NCBI GenBank assembly: GCA_014825775.1
Contig: MVAQ01000091.1
Coordinates: 1 to 64,000 of the forward strand
DNA: 64,000 bases
Source: Krasilnikovozyma curviuscula
Taxonomy: Eukaryota > Basidiomycota > Tremellomycetes > Cystofilobasidiales > Mrakiaceae
Direction: 5' to 3'
This document shows positions 23,058-32,560 of this stretch, one piece after another (the stretch's first letter is position 1; each line of letters opens with the position of its first letter). The position numbers were made by a program, and so were the translations under genes. Under the pieces are notes generated by a model, which was not told where the DNA came from, did no database searches, and saw only the letters and a program-made list of their open reading frames with translations.

Positions 23058-23670
23058 GCTGAGGTTGATGATCTAATACTAATCTTCTACTCTATGCTGA
23101 GACTTCAAATGGGAACACAAAATTTTGAAGGAGCTGGTCGATGGAAATGGCGTTACGGTGCAAGGTGCCGCGAAGTTTTCAAGGTGGTTCGCCGTGAGGC
23201 CACACAGCCGTCAGCCCGACAATCAATCAAGACCAAATTGCAACTTCATTATTACTGGAAAGTAATACTGCACAAGATCTAGAGTACTTTGTATTCTTCA
23301 TTGAGAGAACTAATTCAGGTTAGTACCTTAAAAATTGGAGCTGCAGCTTCTCATTTTGACTCTGAACTCGTTTCCCTCCTGGTAATTGCAAGCCGTTTCA
23401 GATAACGTACTCTCAAGGTTCACACTCTGGTGCTGCTTACTAACTTCCGGTGGTAGCAGAAATATCTTTGTAAGTGCTGTCGAGAGCTCTTGAGACCGCT
23501 GTAAACTTGCGACTCTGTTTCGTACTTGCTATCACCAAAGTTTCCAATCACAAACTGATCAACATTCAGGTCATATTGTTTCTTAAAATCTGGTACTCTA
23601 GGCCCTTCGTTCAAGCTTATTTGTCCTCCAAAGAATCTCAAATATCTCAACCTCAAAGCCTTCACAGATT
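23058..23670. promoter_or_regulatory. divergent promoter UPS2-like / RRP40
   Basis: 613 bases separate the starts of two genes transcribed away from each other. No extra gene is recognised; both promoters should lie here. Confidence 0.5.
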
Positions 23671-24652
23671 ATGTCCACAGCAACTCCGGTAATCCTTCTC
23701 CCGGGAGACCCAATCCCACCATATATCTCATTAGAGCCTTCCCTTAGGCTAGGGCCAGGTACATTTTCATCCTCCTCGCGCTCGTCTGCTACGGGAGCCG
23801 GTTCTTCAACGTCTGTAGTTGCGACCAGGTCAGGGGTGATGGAAGTGACAGCGACAAAGTCAGGAAAGGGGAAGGATAAAGGGAAAGGGGTTTGGATTGA
23901 GGGTGGAGGACGACGTGTGAGTGCCTGATTGACGCTCGACCTTAGACGGATTGCAGATTTTCTCACTCAATCCATTTTGACGGTGGTATTGCAGTACGTT
24001 CCAGCTCCACAGGAGCCAGTGTTGGGAACGATAATAGGAAAGTTTGCAGATGGTTACAGGGTGGATATTGGGAGTGCGCATATGGCTCAACTCGACGGTC
24101 TCGCGTTTGAAAGCGCGACGAAACGAAATAAGCCAAACCTTAAGGTATGCTGTTGTCATCTCCATCAGCTGTCTTCTTCTGAATTTTGTTGACTTTCCTT
24201 TCGTCCGTCAAAAGATTGGAGCCCTCGTCTACGCTAGAGTCTCCATGGCCCATAGAGACATGGAACCGGAACTCGAGTGTACCAACGCGGTGACACATAA
24301 AAGTGACGGATTTGGTGAACTCAAAGGTGGCATCACGCTTCAGATCTCGTTGAATTTTGCTCGAAGGTCTGTTGTATCATCATCATCCTCCTTCCTAGGA
24401 CCTAGCCTGCATCCTTGCTAAGTATTGTTCTCCACTAGTCTCTTCACTCCCTCACCCCAAGCCCCACTTCTTCGAGTCCTTCCTTCACTTCTCTCATTCG
24501 AAATGGCAATCGGTCTGAATGGAATCCTGTGGCTCTCGGCGCCGTCGGTCAAGGATATGGTGTTGCTGAGGGGCGTATTCGAAGGTATTGATGATGGGAG
24601 CCTTGCGGTCAATCAGGTTGAGAACTGGATCAAGAAAAGGAAGGAAGATTAA
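23671..24652 (+). CDS. RRP40: exosome cap subunit RRP40
   Basis: Four exons. The start at 23671 reads MSTATPVILLPGDPIPP. A Ser/Gly/Lys-rich insert follows in exon 1. Exon 2 gives YVPAPQEPVLGTIIGKFADG and YRVDIGSAHMAQLDGLAFE, the S1-domain core of Rrp40 (GDGYRVDIGS-type motif), then ATKRNKPNLK. Exon 3 continues IGALVYARVSMAHRDMEPELE and DGFGELKGG. The last exon carries the KH-domain part EMAIGLNGILWLSAPSVKDM and ends WIKKRKED. Rrp40 is one of the three RNA-binding cap proteins of the nuclear and cytoplasmic exosome and guides RNA into the barrel for 3'-5' decay. Confidence 0.93.
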
Positions 24653-25253
24653 TGTTTGAGATTCAAGTAGAGACTGATGGGAGTTATATGTTTGTTTACT
24701 TTTTCGCCACGCAAGGCGTAATGTTCAGGCCAGAAACAAGTGACACTTTGGTATGAATTTTAGTCGCACTTCTTTATATTTTGGGTATGCTTCAATTGGT
24801 ACCACAAGCTGCGAGTAAAAATAAACAAATTATGCGGAGGTGAGACGGGGGCGAAAGGGATGCGAAAGGATTCCTTCCTCAAACCACGATAGCGAACAGG
24901 GATTTTCAGAAAAAGCAGCTTCTGAGGTGTCATACCCCATGGTAAGTCTGACTCATATCTTGAGCTACCCTTTGTCCCGTTTCCTGATAAGATATGCGCT
25001 TGTTTCGTGCGATTCCGTAGCAATTGGCTACGCTGAGCCTGCATAGCCAAACTCTCTGAGAATAATCAGCTCCAGTGAGTCTCTATCTTTTATATCAGCA
25101 CCTTTCTCTGGATTCTGGATAATGTGCTCATGACAATGGCCTCTTCCAATACCCCGGCTTTTGTTTAAGGCTCTGAATTCGATAGCGTCGAAACAGCCTT
25201 TGCTGTGCTAACACTCTCTTCCCCCCTTCCTACCAGAAAGTCATCATTTGAAC
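24653..25253. other. intergenic
   Basis: No gene is recognised between RRP40 and the next plus-strand gene. The right part is pyrimidine-rich and probably the 5' UTR of the BED-like gene. Confidence 0.5.
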
Positions 25254-27834
25254 ATGGACTCCAACTTCTTCAGTCAACTCGCCAGCAACATTAATTCGAG
25301 TACCACGTTCTCACCCTCCTCTTACAGCACCGCTTCGACAACTCCCACCGAATCAGCTCCCACGCCTGTCGTATCCGTTCCTACAGGAGGAAGTTCTTGG
25401 AGAATCCCAAGGTCTCAAGGTTCTGTCGAGAATGCGTTCTTCATCATTGCACCCGAGCCTGATAACTCCGCCAGAGTGCAGGCCCAATGTCGGATATGCG
25501 ACGTTGTGCTGCATACGACTAAGAATCACCAGGTCAAGTCGTTCAGAAAACATTTGAATAAGAAAGATGAGTGTAAAAGTGACAGGGATAATCTGGATGT
25601 CCAGATGAAAGCTCTCAACATTGTTTGCAATCAAAGTTGGTAAGTATCCATGAACTCTATGACTGATTTTAGCGGACTTTTGACGTTGGCTCTAATCTCT
25701 GAAAGGCCTGATGATTTCTGGATGGACCAATACAATCACTTTCTCTCAGTGAGTTGTCCCTTCCATTGCCAGTCAGAGGTCGATGACATCAATCCTGACA
25801 TTGGCAATCTCTGCTCTTACAAAGAGGACCTTCGAAAGCGCTCCAAAAAAACCTCTATTAAGCAAAGGGAAGAAAAAGGCACCCGAAGAAGCCAATACCC
25901 CGCAGTTCTCCTCCACCTGGCTTCAAACATCAGAGCCTAGGCAACAGCCACCCACTTCACAACCCTCAGTGAAATCAGAAGAGGATCCACTAGACACAGC
26001 AACACTTCCAGAATTTGCCAATCTGTCAACTTTGGAATCTTTCAAGTTTAACTGGATGGACATCGATCAGTCGCAGATCCCAGCTCAGGATGATGAAGCT
26101 GCCTCGTCCACCCTTTCCCAAACAGTTCCATCAATGCCAACAGTACGCGGGAATCTTCCAGCTTCGTTCGACATCTTTGCACCTCAACCTGTCTTCAATT
26201 CAGTCTATCAAACTCCTCTTCTCAACACATCTGCAGCTTCCTCCAATGTCAGCATGGCGCTTGAACTTCCCGCCGCTACCAACAGTTCCTCCCTTCAAGT
26301 CAACACTAACGGCGGCTTTGACAACTCCAGGACTCCAGTCCCTCTAATTCCTCAGAATGAATCTCCATCTGAAGGCACTGCTACTCCACTTCTACTACGA
26401 TCACAACCGGCAGCTTCTCCTGGCGAACAACCGCCCAACTACACTCACAACGACAACCACGAAGAAAATCAAGAGCCACTTGAAGATGAAGAAGATGAGC
26501 ACCCCCCGTCATATACTTCATCATCCAACACCAATCCAATTCCTTCCCTGGAGGCTCTCATCCTTGACGAAAGAGTACTGCCAATCGACGATGCCCCACC
26601 ACCACCAACTTACCCTGCAGCTACACATAACCGTGCGTCCAGCAACAGTGCAACACGAAGACCGTTGATTCCCAGACCTATTGCGACACCTGCGAGGTTG
26701 CGGCTGAGGTCAGCCCTCTGGGAGATGTTGTCGCGCTCGGCGACAAGGGAGAAGGAGACTGGTTGGGAGATGGTTGAGGGCTCGTTTGATGAACAGAGTT
26801 TAGTTGCTCCTGCTGTTGGAGAAGCTGGCAGTGTGAGTAAAACCCTGCCGTTGCATCATCTTTCCATCTGTTGACTTCTCGTTTCGTTCTCACAGAGCCA
26901 ACCTCCCAGTCGGTCCTTCTCTAAAGGCACCTTCAAACGAACCTATAGCCCTCTTCAAGATCTTATCTCGACTCTTACTCTCTCCATCGACTTACACGCC
27001 GGCCATCGAACACCCCAAGTGAGATGGAACATTCAAACATTCGACAAGTCATTCTGGTCTGATTGCACCTCTCACTCTGGCAGCATCAACATCACCGACG
27101 ACTTCCCGAAACGGTTCAGCAACACATCTGGTATCACTTTCGAAACTCCTATCTTGAGCCAAATGGTGTTGTTCATGGACGGCAAGGGGAGGATGATGAC
27201 TCGGTTCGAACCGGATGAACTGATGTTTAAAGAGGATAACGAGAAGAACGAATGCAACGATCCACTCTTCAGAATTTTACAAGTCATTGCGGATCTCATT
27301 CTCATCGACCCGCTTGGAAGGATCACCCATCATTACAAAAGATCAGCTAGTGACGGGCTGTCTGGGATCTGGGATCGAGATCAAACCCATCATGCGCTGC
27401 ATCCCAACTGGGGTTCATCTTCATCCCCAGCTCTCAATTACGCCGATCGAGCACTGGATACTTATCTCCAACAAGTACATATATCGAGTTCCATGGACGA
27501 TGACGAAGGTAGCAGTAATAAAAAGCCTGATGAAGAATACGAATGGAAGATCCTCCAACAGCAGAAGAACGAAGCTGAAGAACGGCAGTTCCTATCGGCC
27601 TTCCATCTTATCTCACGGGTCTACTCTTCAACTTTTTTACCATCATCAGAGTACTCAGCGGATGAAGTGACGGCCAGCTTTGATGCTTTCTGTGCACTGT
27701 TTGGGGAAAATGAGAGTGTGGTTGAGATTTTTAGTGATTTGTCGTTAGTATCGACGGGCGAGGAGCTGAGACGTGTTGAGAAGAAGTGGGTTGATGTTGC
27801 AAATGGGGAGTTTGATTTGGGTTTTGGAGGATAA
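25254..27834 (+). CDS. unknown protein with BED-like zinc finger
   Basis: Spliced gene; the ATG at 25254 reads MDSNFFSQLASNINS. A Ser/Thr/Pro-rich start leads to a C-x2-C...H...C pattern (QCRICDVVLHTT, then SFRKHLNKKDEC), like a BED or degenerate C2H2 finger. Short exons (DDFWMDQYNHFLS) join a long Pro/Ser/Asn-rich middle with an acidic patch (LEDEEDEHPPSYTSS). After an intron at 26832-26895 the C-terminal third looks folded: LISTLTLSIDLHAGHRTPQ, LFRILQVIADLILIDPLGRI, ASFDAFCALFGENESVVEIF; it ends NGEFDLGFGG. I do not recognise the family. The finger suggests DNA binding, possibly as a transcription factor or a domesticated transposase relative; both are inference. Confidence 0.6.
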
Positions 27835-27981
27835 TCAGCAGATTTTTGGTGTACATAGAATTCGATTACTTCTTTTGTACCTTTTACTTTTTCAACTTCT
27901 AAGTCAATCGATTTTTCAACATACCAGCATCAAAACGACGGAATGAAAAGAGCTGCATCAGCCTCTGATTTGATGAACAAT

Positions 27982-29337
27982 CTAATCGTCGAGCTGGCGC
28001 GATGGGAAGAATAAGAGGAAGGTCAGGGACGCAAAATAGAATGAGGGAAGATAACAACTAACCTCGTGCTCTATCAGCTCATAACACTCACTGTAAGCGC
28101 TAGAAGTGTACCCGTCTTCACACCAACTTTCTTCGCTTCCTTCAACTGACATGTCATCCCCGAAATCACTAAATTCTCCCGTTGAGAACTCCCCATCCAA
28201 CCTGTTGCTCCTAAGGCCCAGCTCCTTGGAATCGGCCATATACTCTTCTCCGCTAGAGGCGTCGCTCCCGTTCGGGCAATTCTCTTCGTCTGACTCACTA
28301 CCTGCAATGGTTTCTGTGCAGTCCGAGTTGGAGTCGTGGACCGTATCTCCATCGTCGTCCTCGAAGTCATCGTACATGAAGTCGTCATCATCTTCTTCAG
28401 ATCGATCACCTCCACAACGTCCAGATTCAACGAACCCGCTCATGACAGCTTCAGAGTTGATTGCGTTTGATACCAGAGTAGCAGAGAGGCCGTAGCTAAA
28501 GTTCCAAAAGGGGAATCGTGACATTTCAATATGAGGGGCTCTCGTGTTTTGAATTCGTCGCCAGGTGTCAAGGAAGAATTGCTGGTGATTGAAGTGTCTG
28601 AGATTGAAAGAAGAGGAAGGGAAGTTGATGTTGTAGTGGAGTGAGACATGGGGAGGAAGACCAGCCAGTAGATTCCAACACCCAAGCTGTTCCAGAACGT
28701 CTCGCGATGGTTCCTCGAAAGTGCCTTCAAGAACTAATTGGGTAATAGCCGGGAACGTCTTCAATATCGAAGCGCTATTCCATACGAAAATCAGTGGACT
28801 TGGCTTATAGTGGATGCTCAGGTGAACGACCTTGACCTGACGGGGTATAGAAGAAGTGGCTGAAGAGATGGACAAATTGACCGCGTTTTTAAAAAGTGCC
28901 ATGGGTGTTTTCCCTTTCTTCAGCTCCAAGATCGGTGGAAACGACCAGCCCCCAAAAAAATTACCCCAAGGTTTTTTCTGCAAGGTCTCCGGACCAAGCA
29001 AGTCATCATCCTCCGAATACACCAGTCTCTTAAGATTTGGAAACATCGACAAATTGAATTTGTGGAAAATGGGAGTTTGTTTAGTGATGTGAATTATCAA
29101 AGTGTTGACTTCCCCGGACCAGAATGGCTGGAGCTGTTGTCTCCAGATCCCGCACCGACAGAACACTTTTTGGTTGGCACTGGATGAGAGGGAGATGGTT
29201 GAAACAAAGAACGGGATACTAAGCTGGTGAAATTGTTGTGATGAGAGTAAGATGGGAAGCGATGACTTTGACGAAGGATCGATGCAAAAGGAGAAGATGT
29301 TCTGCAGTATATTCGCTGGTAAAGCTGACAAAGCCAT
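27982..29337 (-). CDS. F-box-like protein with acidic tail (copy B)
   Basis: One long exon plus a tiny last exon: a GTTAGT...CCAG intron joins YELIEHE to LDD and the TAG at 27982. The start at 29337 gives MALSALPANILQNIFSFCID, an F-box-like first helix, then LLSSQQFHQLSIPFFVSTIS. The body is leucine-rich (FPNLKRLVYSEDDDLLGPE; FPAITQLVLEGTFEEPS). The C-terminal third is extremely acidic and Ser-rich (RSEEDDDDFMYDDFEDDDG; AGSESDEENCPNGSDASSG), which is unusual for F-box proteins. A frame continues upstream of the ATG but lacks another ATG. Role as an SCF substrate adaptor is inferred from the F-box-like start only. Confidence 0.55.
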   Translation of the reverse strand: MALSALPANILQNIFSFCIDPSSKSSLPILLSSQQFHQLSIPFFVSTISLSSSANQKVFCRCGIWRQQLQPFWSGEVNTLIIHITKQTPIFHKFNLSMFPNLKRLVYSEDDDLLGPETLQKKPWGNFFGGWSFPPILELKKGKTPMALFKNAVNLSISSATSSIPRQVKVVHLSIHYKPSPLIFVWNSASILKTFPAITQLVLEGTFEEPSRDVLEQLGCWNLLAGLPPHVSLHYNINFPSSSFNLRHFNHQQFFLDTWRRIQNTRAPHIEMSRFPFWNFSYGLSATLVSNAINSEAVMSGFVESGRCGGDRSEEDDDDFMYDDFEDDDGDTVHDSNSDCTETIAGSESDEENCPNGSDASSGEEYMADSKELGLRSNRLDGEFSTGEFSDFGDDMSVEGSEESWCEDGYTSSAYSECYELIEHEVSCYLPSFYFASLTFLLFFPSRQLDD

Positions 29338-29479
29338 CGGAAGTTTCCACGATGGACGAGATGGTGAAGACTTGGAATCGACCGTAAGTGTTGAAGGTTG
29401 ACGGGAACGAGATCTACAATTGCTCAAACACGCGATCTATTTTGAGACAGATCATGTTGAACGGAGCTGATATTGGAAC

Positions 29480-30475
29480 TCACAAGGTACTGAAACCTAC
29501 TCGAGGAGGTGTTTCAGACTCATCCATTACCTCTATCACATCTATGAGTGCTCCTGCGAAAGGACACTCCTTTTCCAGAGCGGCTTTAATCGCCCTCAGC
29601 GACCTCCAGCCCATCACCCCCTTTTGAACATAGAATACCAGCTCTAATTCATAAAAATGGTCGAACCAATCTGTTCCGACCGATCGACAGTCGTTCAAAA
29701 GTGCCTCTATGGAGTTGTAATAGCCAGAGAGACAAATGGTACACTCCTTCATCCATCGAGGCGTTCCAGGCCATCCAAGGAGCAGTACTGTGAAGTCCCT
29801 AAAGTTCATGTGCAGCATCCATTGATGTATTGAAGGGAGGGGATAGACGGATCCCGATTGTAGGATCAACGATGACAGATCCAATGATGAACCATCGGGG
29901 TCTTCCCACAAGATGACATTGAGCTTCGGCGACACGCGCGACATCACCTTCGCTAAGCCGGTTCTTCTACGAAGACCATCACTCTCACTGTGTGAAAAAT
30001 TCACATTCGCTATTTTAGTGAGATGAAAAATGGTGCATTGCTTTAGGAGCTTTAAGTTGAAGTAGGTACCCGGTAAGTGATGAGCAAAGTCGTTGAAGAT
30101 CTTGAGTTTGAAGACCTTGACGTAAATGAACCAAGAAGGAGGATGTTCTGGTAGGTTTTGGCTGAATATCTGTTGCTGGTTGTCGCCTTTGTCCAGCGCA
30201 AGAGTTGAAACGAGGTAGGGCATGCCGAGCCGGTTCCACCGTCGACAGACTTGAGTGATCCAATTGCCGCCAGGAGAGGATGGTGAGATTGCGAAATAGA
30301 GAATTCTTTTTAAGATTTCATCAGAGTGAGGGATCTCATCAAGCGCTATATGAAACAAAACCAGCCATCGGTGATGTCAACTGAAGTGTTTACATAGAGC
30401 CCTACGTCAGGAATCTCACTCACAAGATAAAGGGAGAAGAAAAGGACTGCATAAAAGAGATTGAGTCAAACTCAT
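29480..30475 (-). CDS. F-box-like protein (copy C)
   Basis: Two exons. A short first exon with ATG at 30475 (MSLTQSLLCSPFLLPLS) joins across a GTGAGT...TATAG intron to LDEIPHSDEILKRILYFAIS, an F-box-like helix pair, then WITQVCRRWNRLGMPYLVST, the conserved W/R turn. The rest is a leucine-rich body without a known domain (FKLKIFNDFAHHL; ELELVFYVQKGVMGWRS). It ends TPPRVGFSTL at TGA 29480. Only about 140 bases separate it from copy B on the same strand, suggesting an old tandem duplication, though the two bodies differ strongly. The start exon is my own model; a frame without an ATG continues past the acceptor. Confidence 0.58.
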
Positions 30476-30969
30476 CGAAGTGTTGCAAAGTTCGAAGGAC
30501 GTAATCCTCACTGGTCCATCAGTGATAATGTGTGGTGCCCGCCGTGGTGAGGATCGCTCTGAATGGTGGGGACTAACAGTTTTCCGTTGTAGGAAACAGA
30601 CACTAAATAATCTGAATAAGCACAGAGGTAGAAAGTCTATCCAATGCGAGTAAGAGCTTTACCGTTGTCTGTTCGAATGCCAACAGAAGTGGCAAACTAG
30701 CTAACCGGCGTTGTGAACAAGAATTCTGGGTTTGAGAGGACAAACTGGCCTTTCAAGTCCACTTCGTAATCTCTTCAGTTTCTTTGATCTGGTGGTGAGG
30801 TGGACGCTAGTGAGTGACTCGATAAATTAAGGCTTGCAGATCCTTCAGTTAAACGAGAAACGAAAATAAAATGGTTGTTTACCTCTGACCAAGTCGTCGA
30901 ACTCAAATCTCTTTATTTTTCTTTGCAGCAGAGTTCCTCTGTGAAGTAGAAGATTTGAGTCGAATCAGA
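30476..30969. promoter_or_regulatory. divergent promoter F-box copy C / USE1
   Basis: 494 bases between oppositely transcribed genes, without a recognised gene. Both promoters should lie here. Confidence 0.45.
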
Positions 30970-32213
30970 ATGGCTCCAGAGTTTAAAAATACTGTTGTCA
31001 GTCTTCAAAGGCTAATAGCAAATCTCGACGTGGCTTCGACTGGTCTTCCAACAGGTCCAGATATCACGAATGAGCTTGAATCATGGATCCAGATGAAAAA
31101 GATGGTCGTAGTGAGCTCGTTTCCTCACTCTAAATATTCTTTTGGGCAGGCTTGCTAACACGAATTGGCATACAGGACGCTCTCTGGGCGGAGAGGACGT
31201 TGGAAGATCTGACTTTACATTCGAATGAACCTTCGTGAGTTTGACTCCTTTCTTTCTGTATGTTTGAATATAAGCTGAAGATTGTGTTTCTCTTGGTGTC
31301 GTTGTACTTGTCCCCTCCAGAACGTCGACACTGCTACCGAACTTAGCGATCAAGCTGGTGGCTGTTCAGAAGCGTCTTCAAGATATAGCAGCATCCCCTT
31401 CCTCTCCCTACGTACGTGACGTTGACTCAAAAACATTTAATGACTGTGATTGACATCCAGATCGCTACTATAGGCCTCAGCTCTCCCCCCTCTTGCACCT
31501 ACAGCCAAGTCGTCACACGAACAGCCCGTCCTCCCACCTTCAGCTTTCTCTTTCCCTCCTCTTCCAAACTCAGACTCTTTACCAACACCACTGACAGAAT
31601 CCAGTAATTCCACTATACCTATCTCTTCATCCGCCTCCCCAACAAAAGAAATTCCCTCTGCTCAGGAGAAGTCAGTCGCTTCTACAGAACATTCCCCCCT
31701 GCCAACGACGGAGAAGGAGATCTACGAGACCGGAGAAGGATTACGGTCAGCTTTGTTTTCCGGATACAAAGCGAGTGACAGTAGCGGAGGAGGTACGGCG
31801 AGAGTGCACGACGAGCTCACTGAACAACTCTTCCAAGTTCGTTTTGCTTTCACTTTGCTCCCAAGCGACTCCTAAGTTGACAAAAAGGTTAAATACTTCT
31901 TGACAGATGTCAACTCAACTGCGTAAAAATGCACTCCATCTTGGCCACTCCCTCGACTCCGAAAAAGAGTCTCTCTCCGACGCCCAAACGCTAATGGAGA
32001 ACAACCTGACGACGCTGACGACCTCGAAGGGTAAATTGGCGGGTGTCAGCTCTCAGGGCTGGGGTACCACGTGGCTGACGTTGATCGCAGTCGCTGGTGT
32101 CAGCTTGGCTTGGATCTGGATGTTTTTGGTAAGTTATCTGATGGTGCACTTTCTTCCTAAAAGCTTGCTGACTCTGCTGGTCTGGGATCTACCAGATTAT
32201 CAAAACGTTTTAA
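30970..32213 (+). CDS. USE1: ER Qc-SNARE USE1
   Basis: Spliced gene. The ATG at 30970 gives MAPEFKNTVVSLQRLIANLD, the N-terminal helix of Use1-type SNAREs. After several short exons with Ser/Pro-rich linkers, the SNARE motif follows: LTEQLFQ, then MSTQLRKNALHLGHSLDSEK and ESLSDAQTLMENNLTTLTTS. A short basic link and one C-terminal membrane span (TTWLTLIAVAGVSLAWIWMFL) come next, and the last exon adds IIKTF. The polar zero-layer residue lies in the central D/E-rich part (D of HSLDSEK fits the Asp of Use1). Use1 works in retrograde Golgi-to-ER vesicle fusion with Ufe1, Sec20 and Sec22. The protein is tail-anchored in the ER. Confidence 0.82.
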
Positions 32214-32560
32214 AGCTATCCCACATGGATTTTACACTTCTATGTCGAACAGATATCTGCCGAGGCACCGATGGGAAGAGTTGAATACATTACTCCATTG
32301 AGATTGCCAACATAGTAACCGTGAGAACTGTACGTTGCATACAAGAAGGTAAGAATGAAAATCTAATTAAGCGCATCTAGAGAGTGAAATAGAATAGTGT
32401 TCGAGCAGTGATATGATGAAACAAAAGAGTGTTGGAGTGGAGAGGCCCAATGAGATCATGACAAACTAAAAGTACGTCTAGAGTGTACAAGTCGATAGAG
32501 GAGGAAATCACACGAGAAAGATAAAAAAACAGCAGTCGGATGAGAACCTTCTGTAAAGCT
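32214..32560. other. convergent 3' ends of USE1 and arrestin
   Basis: A 347-base stretch between two genes that end towards each other. It should carry both polyadenylation regions; no gene is recognised. Confidence 0.5.
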
